36,341 nt of DNA from Veillonella sp. (GTDB lineage Bacteria > Bacillota > Negativicutes > Veillonellales > Veillonellaceae): NCBI GenBank assembly GCA_019419725.1, contig DXZL01000002.1:1-36341 (forward strand), read 5' to 3'. Positions 15,740-23,558 of this stretch are shown here, one piece after another (the first letter of the stretch is position 1; every line of letters starts with the position of its first letter). The notes beneath the pieces are model-generated. The model had not been told where the DNA came from and made no database searches. It was given only the letters and a program-made list of their open reading frames with translations. The translations under genes were made by a program, and so were the position numbers.

Positions 15740-17438
15740 ACAGGCATTACAAGATACGATTAACAGCGGTGGTTTACCAGCTGGGGAATATCCAGAAATC
15801 GTTCTCGAAGTGCCACCTCAAAAAGAATTCGGTGATTTTTCTACAAATATCGCTATGCAATCCGCTCGTGTAGCTCGTCAAAACCCTCGTGCTATTGCAG
15901 AGGCTTTGATTAGCCATATGAATTTTGATTGGCTCGAACGCGCTGAGGTTGCTGGTGCAGGTTTCATCAACTTCTTCTTGAAATCTGATATGGTATACGA
16001 TACGTTGAAAGCTATTTTAAATGCTGGCGATCAATATGGTGTTCAACCATTGCGTGCACGCGATACGATTCAAGTAGAGTACGTAAGTGCGAACCCAACA
16101 GGTCCGTTACATGTCGGCCATGGTCGTGGTGCTGCGTATGGTAGTGCTCTTGTAAACTTGTTGCGTGCAGCAGGTTACAATGTACAATCCGAGTACTACA
16201 TCAATGATGCAGGTAACCAAATCGATAATATGGCTATCTCCATTGAGTACCGTTTCCAAGAGTTGCAAGGTGCTACATTAGTGTTCCCACCTAAGCGCAA
16301 CGAAGATGGTTCCATGCCTGAATTTGATATTCCAGAAGGGGCTCTAGTATTCCCTGAAAATGGCTACCGTGGTCCTGATATTATCGAGACTGCAAAAGCT
16401 ATTGCAGAACGAGAAGGCTTCGATAAATTAAATGCTATGAACGAAGCTGATCGTGTAGCATTGTTTAAAGAAGAGGGCTTAAAAGAAAAATTAGCTCGCT
16501 TAGAGGAAACATTAAGCAATTTCCGTGTTACTTTCGATAATTGGTTCTCTGAACGTACTGTTCATGAAGCTGATGAAATTCATCACTCTGTAGAGGCGTT
16601 AAAGGCTCTTGGCAAAGTGTATGAAAAAGACGGTGCATTGTGGTTGAAATCTACTGACTATGGTGATGATAAAGACCGCGTAGTTATTCGTGATAATGGA
16701 GTTCCTACATATTTAGCGGCAGATATTGCATACCACCGCAATAAATATGATCGTGGCTTCAAAGAAATGATTGATATTTGGGGCGCTGACCATCATGGTT
16801 ATGTATGCCGTGTAAAAGCTGCTATGGCTGCTTTTGGGTATGATCCAGATAAATTAACAGTATTATTGTTACAAATGGTAGCATTGTTCCGCGATGGACA
16901 ACTCGTTAAATTATCTAAACGTAGCGGCGATAGCGTTACATTAGATGAATTGATTGAAGAGGTTGGCGTAGATGCATCTCGTTACTTCTTCTTGATGCGT
17001 TCTCTAGATAGTCAACTTGATTTTGATATTAACTTGGCTAAATCTCGTAGCAATGATAACCCAGTATATTATATCCAATATGCTCATGCTCGTATTCAAA
17101 GCATTTACAACCAAGTGCGTGAAGCAGGCATTGCATTTGGCGATTATAGTGAAACTGATTTCACAACGCTTATAAGCGAAATAGAATTAGAATTGATTAA
17201 AAAATTAGCTGAATATCCAGAAGAGGTCGTTCAATCTGCTGAACATCGTGCACCACATCGAATTGCTCGTTACTTATTCGATTTGGCAAGCATGTTCCAT
17301 TCCTTCTATCGTCAAGGTCGTATCATTGGCGTAGATCCAGCGTTGCAACAAGCTCGTCTAGGATTAATCACAGCGATCGCCCTCGTACTTCGTCAAGGCT
17401 TGGGTATTTTAGGTATTTCTGCTCCGGAAAAAATGTAA
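15705..17438 (+). CDS. argS: Arginyl-tRNA synthetase
   Basis: A 577-residue class I aminoacyl-tRNA synthetase that charges tRNA-Arg. Domains: the N-terminal Add-1 domain (about 1-85), a catalytic Rossmann fold with VSANPTGPLHVGHGRGAAYG (HIGH signature at 136-139), INDAGNQID, and the KMSKS-like loop KLSKRSGD at 402-409, then the C-terminal DALR anticodon-binding domain with YAHARIQSI. Size is normal. The start overlaps the DUF1934 gene and has GGGAGGA 8 nt upstream. pyrG follows 15 nt after the stop, so these genes are very likely one operon. Confidence 0.96.
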   Translation: MEMKEILKSGIEQALQDTINSGGLPAGEYPEIVLEVPPQKEFGDFSTNIAMQSARVARQNPRAIAEALISHMNFDWLERAEVAGAGFINFFLKSDMVYDTLKAILNAGDQYGVQPLRARDTIQVEYVSANPTGPLHVGHGRGAAYGSALVNLLRAAGYNVQSEYYINDAGNQIDNMAISIEYRFQELQGATLVFPPKRNEDGSMPEFDIPEGALVFPENGYRGPDIIETAKAIAEREGFDKLNAMNEADRVALFKEEGLKEKLARLEETLSNFRVTFDNWFSERTVHEADEIHHSVEALKALGKVYEKDGALWLKSTDYGDDKDRVVIRDNGVPTYLAADIAYHRNKYDRGFKEMIDIWGADHHGYVCRVKAAMAAFGYDPDKLTVLLLQMVALFRDGQLVKLSKRSGDSVTLDELIEEVGVDASRYFFLMRSLDSQLDFDINLAKSRSNDNPVYYIQYAHARIQSIYNQVREAGIAFGDYSETDFTTLISEIELELIKKLAEYPEEVVQSAEHRAPHRIARYLFDLASMFHSFYRQGRIIGVDPALQQARLGLITAIALVLRQGLGILGISAPEKM

Positions 17439-17441
17439 TAG

Positions 17442-19064
<1,623 letters not shown>

Positions 19065-19073
19065 AGAATAGAA

Positions 19074-19289
19074 ATGGGATCCATTTTATCTATTATAGGT
19101 ATCTTTATATTAGCTGCACTCAAACTAGAGCAGTTTGTATATGGTAAATCAGGAAAAGAACAATCTACAACTGGTCATATAGCACGGAGAGGGCTTGCTA
19201 ATATAGCGGGTTTAATCGCTTTTGATCATGCTACTGTAAGTAGTAAATCTATTGTAGTACGTAAAAAGAAGAAAGATGCTCAGAAATGA
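19074..19289 (+). CDS. Small hypothetical protein, one membrane segment
   Basis: A 71-residue ORF that starts 9 nt after pyrG. The N-terminus has one hydrophobic segment (SILSIIGIFILAALKLEQFV) and the C-terminus is basic, ending VRKKKKDAQK. There is no clear ribosome-binding sequence (AGAGAAT only), so it would depend on coupling to pyrG. Its last seven codons and stop form the left arm and loop edge of the operon terminator, which could mean the basic tail is a by-product of the hairpin. I do not recognise a family. Confidence 0.5.
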   Translation: MGSILSIIGIFILAALKLEQFVYGKSGKEQSTTGHIARRGLANIAGLIAFDHATVSSKSIVVRKKKKDAQK

Positions 19290-19306
19290 GCATCTTTCTT
19301 CTTTTT
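19264..19306 (+). terminator. Terminator of the argS-pyrG operon
   Basis: A 19-bp perfect stem (19264-19282 with 19287-19305) with a GAAA tetraloop and a terminal T run. Its left arm lies inside the 3' end of the small ORF. Confidence 0.9.
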
Positions 19307-19359
19307 TATTCATATCGAAAAATATTGGAAAAATATATCGATAAATTTAAAAATAACAC

Positions 19360-19388
19360 TTGCAATCTTGAATGATATTTGTTATTAT
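19360..19388 (+). promoter_or_regulatory. Promoter of ahpC
   Basis: TTGCAA (19360-19365) and TATTAT (19383-19388) are separated by exactly 17 bp, about 90 nt ahead of the ahpC start codon. The leader is AT-rich. Confidence 0.7.
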
Positions 19389-19481
19389 ATAGACAAAGAT
19401 AGATATAAATATAGATTTGGTGATAAGTACACTGATAATAATATAATTGTTACATTGGAACTCAATTAAGGAGGACATAAT

Positions 19482-20045
19482 ATGTCTATTATTGGTAAAC
19501 AACTTCCTGAATTTACTCTAGATGCTTTCAAAAAACCTGAATTAGTAAAAGTTAGTACTGCCGATGTGTTGGGCAAATGGTCCATCTTCGTATTCTATCC
19601 AGCAGACTTCACATTTGTTTGCCCTACAGAATTAGAAGACGTACAAAACTCTTATGCAGAATTGAAAGAACTAGGTTGCGAAGTTTACTCCGTATCTTGT
19701 GACTCTGAATTCGTTCACAAAGCATGGTCTGATGCTTCTCCAAGCATTAATAAAATCGAGTACTACATGTTAGCTGATAAAAAACATGAATTAGCTGATT
19801 TCTTCGACGTATTCCAAGAAGAATCTGCTATGGCTTACCGTGGTACCTTCGTAGTAGATCCAGAAGGTTTCGTTCGTACAGCTGAAATCCATGATATGGG
19901 TATCGGCCGTTCTGCTGAAGAATTGGTTCGTAAAGTACAAGCGGCTCAATTCGTAGCAAAACATGGTGATCAAGTGTGTCCTGCACGTTGGAAACCAGGT
20001 AAAGACACATTGAAACCAGGTCTTGATCTAGTAGGTAAAATCTAA
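19482..20045 (+). CDS. ahpC: Peroxiredoxin AhpC (typical 2-Cys)
   Basis: A 187-residue cytoplasmic peroxidase that reduces hydrogen peroxide and organic peroxides. The peroxidatic Cys47 is in DFTFVCPTELED; the resolving Cys166 is in GDQVCPARWKPG, the arrangement of bacterial AhpC. The mobile C-terminal tail (KDTLKPGLDLVGKI) is also typical. AGGAGG precedes the ATG. No AhpF reductase follows; instead a GC-richer non-coding stretch and a terminator come next, so electrons must come from a reductase encoded elsewhere. Confidence 0.95.
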   Translation: MSIIGKQLPEFTLDAFKKPELVKVSTADVLGKWSIFVFYPADFTFVCPTELEDVQNSYAELKELGCEVYSVSCDSEFVHKAWSDASPSINKIEYYMLADKKHELADFFDVFQEESAMAYRGTFVVDPEGFVRTAEIHDMGIGRSAEELVRKVQAAQFVAKHGDQVCPARWKPGKDTLKPGLDLVGKI

Positions 20046-20233
20046 TTTAGAAATAACTTAAACGCTAGAATAATCTAGACAACTCCTCAAATGACAAAAC
20101 GGGCGCGCATCGTTTTCCTGACGATACGGTAAGTCCCAATACCAGATGAACCCTCTCCAATTCATCATGGTAAACCTCATATAACAAACTACAAACTATA
20201 CGCAAAAGGACTGGCCTTCGGGCTAGTCCTTTT
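20046..20233 (+). ncRNA. Candidate structured 3' UTR or small RNA downstream of ahpC
   Basis: No open frame fills this stretch, yet part of it (20095-20175) is clearly richer in GC than the surrounding intergenic DNA. Three hairpins are visible: 20065-20078 (CTAGA/TCTAG); 20109-20125 (ATCGT/ACGAT, 7-nt loop); and 20140-20172 (TACC plus GATGAA pairing with TTCATC plus GGTA, 2-to-1 bulge, 10-nt loop). The terminator at 20204-20233 closes the unit. It could be an ahpC 3' UTR with a regulatory role or a separate small RNA. No family was recognised. Confidence 0.35.
20204..20233 (+). terminator. Terminator after ahpC
   Basis: A 13-bp stem (20204-20216 with 20221-20233, one G-T wobble) with a TTCG tetraloop, ending in TTTT. 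It lies 158 nt beyond the ahpC stop. The following 20234-20371 is AT-rich, and I see nothing definite in it. Confidence 0.85.
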
Positions 20234-20371
20234 GTGTTATGTAAAATAGTTAATGTATCGATATGTGTGATTGCAAGTCTAATAATAGAATAAAATAAAT
20301 CAATAATATAGGCTTAGGCCAATAAATATAAGGGTTTTAAATACCCCCTTGTAAAAGTAGGAAATAAGTTC

Positions 20372-20400
20372 TTGCATTTTTAGATTTAGTGGTCTATAAT
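20372..20400 (+). promoter_or_regulatory. Promoter of the Rrf2 regulator-cysK unit
   Basis: TTGCAT (20372-20377) and a perfect TATAAT (20395-20400) are separated by 17 bp. The leader to the start codon is about 100 nt and includes GTGCT (20450-20454) and AGCAC (20474-20478), which could pair or form an operator for self-regulation. No T-box or known riboswitch signature is visible. Confidence 0.75.
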
Positions 20401-20505
20401 GAAATTAATTCCTAGTGATACACAAGGTTTTATAAATGAAGTAGGATAAGTGCTTTATAACATGGGGTGTGTTAGCACTAACTTTTACAAAGAGAGGCAA
20501 GATAT

Positions 20506-20955
20506 ATGAGGATTTCCACAAAAGGTCGCTATGCATTGATGGTTCTCATCGATTTAGCAGAGCAAGGTCAGGATAAACCGGTTTCCTTGCGATCCGTTGC
20601 AGAACGACAAGGTATATCTGAGAAATACCTTGAGGGTATTGTGGCTCGTTTGGGTGCCGCTAACCTAGTGGATAGTATTCGTGGTAAATACGGAGGCTAT
20701 CGCTTATCTAAAAGTCCTAAAGAGTACACTATTATTGAAATTTTGCTTGCCACGGAAGAATCCATGGCTATCATCTCCACTCTTGATGAAGGGGTGAGTA
20801 CTGATACAGTAATCAATGAAAGAACCGTTGGTTTCTGGGCAGGATTACAAAACTATATTCATGATTATCTAGAAAACGTAACTCTTCAAGATGTAATTGA
20901 TGGAACTTACGCTAAACTTGATACAAAATATGACAATTGGGATGGTTCTATTTAA
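20506..20955 (+). CDS. Rrf2-family transcription regulator (CymR-like)
   Basis: A 149-residue winged-helix regulator. The family N-terminus MRISTKGRYALMVLIDLAEQ, the recognition region SLRSVAERQGISEKYLEGIV and the wing SIRGKYGGYRLSKSP are intact. There is no cysteine anywhere, so it cannot bind an iron-sulfur cluster like IscR. It fits CymR, the cysteine-metabolism repressor of Firmicutes, which works in complex with CysK. cysK follows after 15 nt under the same promoter, which supports this reading. The expected role is to sense cysteine supply and repress sulfur-uptake and cysteine genes, possibly including its own. Confidence 0.85.
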   Translation: MRISTKGRYALMVLIDLAEQGQDKPVSLRSVAERQGISEKYLEGIVARLGAANLVDSIRGKYGGYRLSKSPKEYTIIEILLATEESMAIISTLDEGVSTDTVINERTVGFWAGLQNYIHDYLENVTLQDVIDGTYAKLDTKYDNWDGSI

Positions 20956-20970
20956 AAAGGAGTAACTATT

Positions 20971-21906
20971 ATGTCTAATATTGCAAAATCTTTCGTTGAA
21001 TTAATTGGTAAAACACCTTTGTTGGCAGCTACACGTTTTGGTAAAAAATATGGCGCAGATGCAAATATTTTTGCTAAATTGGAATACTTTAATCCAGGTG
21101 GCTCTGTTAAAGATCGTATTGCTGCAGCAATTATTCAAGCAGCTGTTGAATCTGGTGAATTACAACCAGGTGGTACAATCGTAGAAGCTACATCTGGTAA
21201 CACTGGTATCGGTTTATCCGCTGTTGGTGCTGCTCTTGGCTATAAAGTTGTAATCGTAATGCCAGAAACAATGTCCATCGAACGCCGTAAATTGATGCTT
21301 GGCTATGGTGCTCAACTCGTGTTGACTGATGGCTCTCTTGGCATGAAAGGTGCTATTGCAAAAGCTAAAGAAATCGTAACAGCTACAGCTGGTGCCATCG
21401 AGGCGGGTCAATTCGTAAATCAAGCAAACCCAGCAATTCACTATAAAACAACTGGTCCTGAAATCTGGCAAGATACAGATGGTGCAGTAGATATCTACGT
21501 AGCTGGTGTTGGTACAGGCGGTACTTTGACTGGTGCAGGTCGTTATTTAAAAGAACAAAACCCTGACGTAAAAATTGTGGCTGTTGAACCAACTGATTCC
21601 CCAGTATTGTCCAATGGCAAACCTGGTCCTCACAAAATCCAAGGCTTAGGCGCTGGCTTCATTCCGGATACTTTGGATACTAATATTTACGATGAAGTAA
21701 TCCAAGTAACTAATGATGATGCATTCGCTACATCTCAAGCATTTGGACATACAGAAGGTATCTTAGTTGGTATTTCCTCTGGTGCTGCTCTTTGGGCTGC
21801 TCAAGAATTGGCTAAACGTCCTGAAAATAAAGGCAAAAACATCGTAGTAATTCTTCCTGATACAGGTGAACGCTACTTGTCCACTGCATTATTCCCAGAA
21901 GTATAA
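20971..21906 (+). CDS. cysK: Cysteine synthase A (O-acetylserine sulfhydrylase)
   Basis: A 311-residue PLP enzyme that makes cysteine from O-acetylserine and sulfide. PLP-binding Lys47 is in NPGGSVKDR. The substrate loop TSGNTGIGL, the phosphate-binding [17 protein letters not shown] and the C-terminal GISSGAA are all present. AAAGGAG precedes the ATG. It is co-transcribed with the Rrf2 regulator, and in Bacillus CysK also serves as the regulator's partner. A strong terminator follows 47 nt after the stop. Confidence 0.96.
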   Translation: MSNIAKSFVELIGKTPLLAATRFGKKYGADANIFAKLEYFNPGGSVKDRIAAAIIQAAVESGELQPGGTIVEATSGNTGIGLSAVGAALGYKVVIVMPETMSIERRKLMLGYGAQLVLTDGSLGMKGAIAKAKEIVTATAGAIEAGQFVNQANPAIHYKTTGPEIWQDTDGAVDIYVAGVGTGGTLTGAGRYLKEQNPDVKIVAVEPTDSPVLSNGKPGPHKIQGLGAGFIPDTLDTNIYDEVIQVTNDDAFATSQAFGHTEGILVGISSGAALWAAQELAKRPENKGKNIVVILPDTGERYLSTALFPEV

Positions 21907-21952
21907 TAGAATATGATTGGTGAAAGCTGTGAATATGCTTTCCTAATAGAGC

Positions 21953-21979
21953 AAAGCCCCTCGGTAGAGGGGCTTTTTT
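21953..21979 (+). terminator. Terminator after cysK
   Basis: An 8-bp GC-rich stem (21955-21962 with 21967-21974) with a GGTA loop and six Ts. Confidence 0.92.
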
Positions 21980-22047
21980 GTGCTTAACATACTGGAGCTT
22001 TATTTTAGAGATATTTAATTTGGCATAAAGAAAAAGGAGCTACTAGG

Positions 22048-22071
22048 TGATATGTACCCCCTTTACTGGAC
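22048..22071 (+). repeat. Left terminal inverted repeat of the IS
   Basis: Starts TGATATGTACCC and ends TGGAC; 21 of 24 positions match the right end in inverted orientation. Confidence 0.92.
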
Positions 22072-22088
22072 AACCAGTAAAGGGGGTA
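22055..22088 (+). promoter_or_regulatory. Fold-back hairpin covering the orfA ribosome-binding site
   Basis: A 15-bp perfect stem (22055-22069 with 22074-22088) with loop ACAA. The left arm lies in the terminal inverted repeat and the right arm contains AAAGGGGG, the only ribosome-binding sequence for the orfA ATG at 22094. A transcript entering from outside would carry the whole hairpin and hide that site. Confidence 0.7.
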
Positions 22089-22093
22089 TTTTC

Positions 22094-22663
22094 ATGAGAT
22101 ATAGTTATGAATTTAAAAGAAAAGCAATTGCATTATTTAATCAAGGTGAATGGCCAGAGACGCCAACTGGAGTATTGACTCATACTTTTCACGAACAAAT
22201 AATAAAATGGGCTAAACAGGAAGAGTTTAATGGCCCAGAAATCAATAAGCATAATCCAGATAAGCGATGTTGGTCTCCAGAGAAGAAATATGAGTTAGTA
22301 TGCCAAGTATTATTTGGAGAATCTATCCGCTCTGTATCTATTAGGGCTGGAATTAATACTGGCCAACTGTATCAATGGGTTCATAAATACAAAACTTTGG
22401 GATACAATGGTCTTATTAATAAACCTAAAGGACGATCACCAAAGGATTGCAAAATGAAAGTACCTAAGACTATCTCACCTCGAGAGCTCAAAGAGAGTGA
22501 ATATGAGGAACTTATTCGCTTACGAGCTGAAATTGCTTATATTAAAGCTGAAAATGAAGTCATAAAAAAAGAGATTGCCTTGAGAGAAGAAAAAGAGGCT
22601 GCGCGACTCAAGGCGAAAAAGCAGCGATTATCAAAACGCTCCACCAACAAGGCTATCAACTAA
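22094..22663 (+). CDS. IS3-family transposase OrfA
   Basis: A 189-residue protein with an N-terminal helix-turn-helix for binding the IS ends (MRYSYEFKRKAIALFNQGEW and a second HTH in SIRSVSIRAGINTGQLYQWV), then a C-terminal leucine-zipper-like helix ELIRLRAEIAYIKAENEVIK. The start at 22094 is chosen for AAAGGGGG upstream; an ATG at 22052 lies inside the inverted repeat. The 3' end has A-rich slippery sites: A7 at 22564-22570, and AAA AAG in frame at 22616-22621. These can shift ribosomes by -1 into orfB to make the OrfAB transposase. Confidence 0.9.
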   Translation: MRYSYEFKRKAIALFNQGEWPETPTGVLTHTFHEQIIKWAKQEEFNGPEINKHNPDKRCWSPEKKYELVCQVLFGESIRSVSIRAGINTGQLYQWVHKYKTLGYNGLINKPKGRSPKDCKMKVPKTISPRELKESEYEELIRLRAEIAYIKAENEVIKKEIALREEKEAARLKAKKQRLSKRSTNKAIN

Positions 22664-23481
22664 AACATCTTTTGAAAGCTATGCCAATGTCCAAATCTAC
22701 CTATTATTTTGAACTTACTAAAGTAGATCTTGTAGATAAAAGAAATACAGAGCTAAAAGATGAAATTCAAAAGATTTTTACAGAACATAAAGACCGGTAT
22801 GGTGTACGCCGTGTATATCAAGAGCTTCTTAATCGAGGCTTTGTAGTCAATCATAAACGAGTGCAAAGACTTATGCATATTATGGGGCTCGCAGGAAAGC
22901 GACCGAAAGAAAAGTACCACTCTTACAAAGGGAAAGTCGGTAAAGTAGCAGAAAATATCGTCAATAGAGATTTTAGTACAACTGCACCATTACAAAAATG
23001 GACTACTGATGTGTCTCAATTTAATTTCTCGTGGGGGAAATGCTATTTGTCGCCTATTTTAGATATGAATACGAATGAGATTGTTGCTTATGACTTAGCA
23101 TTAAGGCCTAACTTAGAACAGATTTCTCGTATGTTAGAGAAAGCCTTCAAGAAGTTTACTAATCTTTCGGGATTAATCTTCCACTCTGATCAAGGATGGC
23201 AATACCAACATAAGTACTTTAGGAGAACACTCAAAGAGCATGGTATTATTCAATCTATGTCTCGAAAAGGAAATTGTTATGATAACTCTGTGATGGAAAC
23301 CTTTTTTGGTAGATTGAAAACGGAAATATATTATGGTTTTGAGAGAGAATATTCATCTTTTAATGCTTTTGCAGCAGCGATAGAAGAATACATTAACTAT
23401 TACAATAACAAAAGGATTCAAGCAAAAACAAAATGGATGCCCCCTGTGAAATACAGGGAAGCATCCATGTGTTTAGGCTAG
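22621..23481 (+). CDS. IS3-family transposase OrfB (DDE integrase domain)
   Basis: This frame is -1 relative to orfA and continuous with it after the AAA AAG site, reading IIKTLHQQGYQLKHLLKAMP and then MSKSTYYFEL. The HTH_21 segment KDRYGVRRVYQELLNRGF precedes the retroviral-type integrase core. The catalytic Asp, Asp and Glu are in WTTDVSQF, HSDQGWQY and NSVMETFFGRLK. The C-terminus YNNKRIQAKTKWMPPVKYRE is usual for IS150-type elements. It is likely made mainly as an OrfAB fusion; a weak independent TTG start at 22672 is possible. No disruption is seen. Confidence 0.9.
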   Translation, partial: AAIIKTLHQQGYQLKHLLKAMPMSKSTYYFELTKVDLVDKRNTELKDEIQKIFTEHKDRYGVRRVYQELLNRGFVVNHKRVQRLMHIMGLAGKRPKEKYHSYKGKVGKVAENIVNRDFSTTAPLQKWTTDVSQFNFSWGKCYLSPILDMNTNEIVAYDLALRPNLEQISRMLEKAFKKFTNLSGLIFHSDQGWQYQHKYFRRTLKEHGIIQSMSRKGNCYDNSVMETFFGRLKTEIYYGFEREYSSFNAFAAAIEEYINYYNNKRIQAKTKWMPPVKYREASMCLG

Positions 23482-23493
23482 TAAATAATATGT

Positions 23494-23517
23494 GTCCAGG
23501 AAAATGGGTACATATCA
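23494..23517 (-). repeat. Right terminal inverted repeat of the IS
   Basis: Read on the minus strand it starts TGATATGTACCC and ends CCTGGAC; the flanking base run TAGG repeats that at the left end. Confidence 0.92.
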
Positions 23518-23558
23518 TAGGTAGCTCCTTTTTTGTTATGGTATGTATTTAGTTGTTA

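Larger units (their letters stand above)
22048..23517 (+). mobile_element. Complete IS3-family insertion sequence (IS150-like), 1470 bp
   Basis: It begins TGATATGTACC and ends GGTACATATCA, with the TG...CA ends usual for IS3 elements. The 24-bp terminal inverted repeats (22048-22071 and 23494-23517) match at 21 of 24 positions. A 4-bp direct repeat TAGG flanks it (22044-22047 and 23518-23521). It has two overlapping frames, orfA and orfB, in 0/-1 arrangement with an intact DDE triad, so it looks active or recently active. Its insertion point is the loop of a terminator hairpin. A related left end is present at 36288. Confidence 0.95.
22031..23534. other. Terminator hairpin split by an IS
   Basis: The left half at 22031-22042 (AAAAAGGAGCTA) and right half at 23522-23534 (TAGCTCCTTTTTT) are complementary over 12 bp. 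Removing the IS and one copy of the TAGG duplication restores a hairpin with loop CTAGG and a T run, a bidirectional terminator that probably ended the minus-strand gene at 23559. Confidence 0.85.

Noticed and set aside
19366..19400. PerR box at the ahpC promoter
   Set aside because: The region is AT-rich and loosely similar, but the 7-1-7 symmetry of a PerR box is not met.
20401..20505. T-box or SAM riboswitch ahead of the regulator-cysK genes
   Set aside because: No T-box motif, no terminator between the promoter and the gene, and no conserved S-box core are visible; the leader is short.
22052..22093. Earlier start for transposase OrfA at the ATG inside the terminal repeat
   Set aside because: It lies within the inverted repeat with no ribosome-binding site; the ATG at 22094 has AAAGGGGG at proper spacing.
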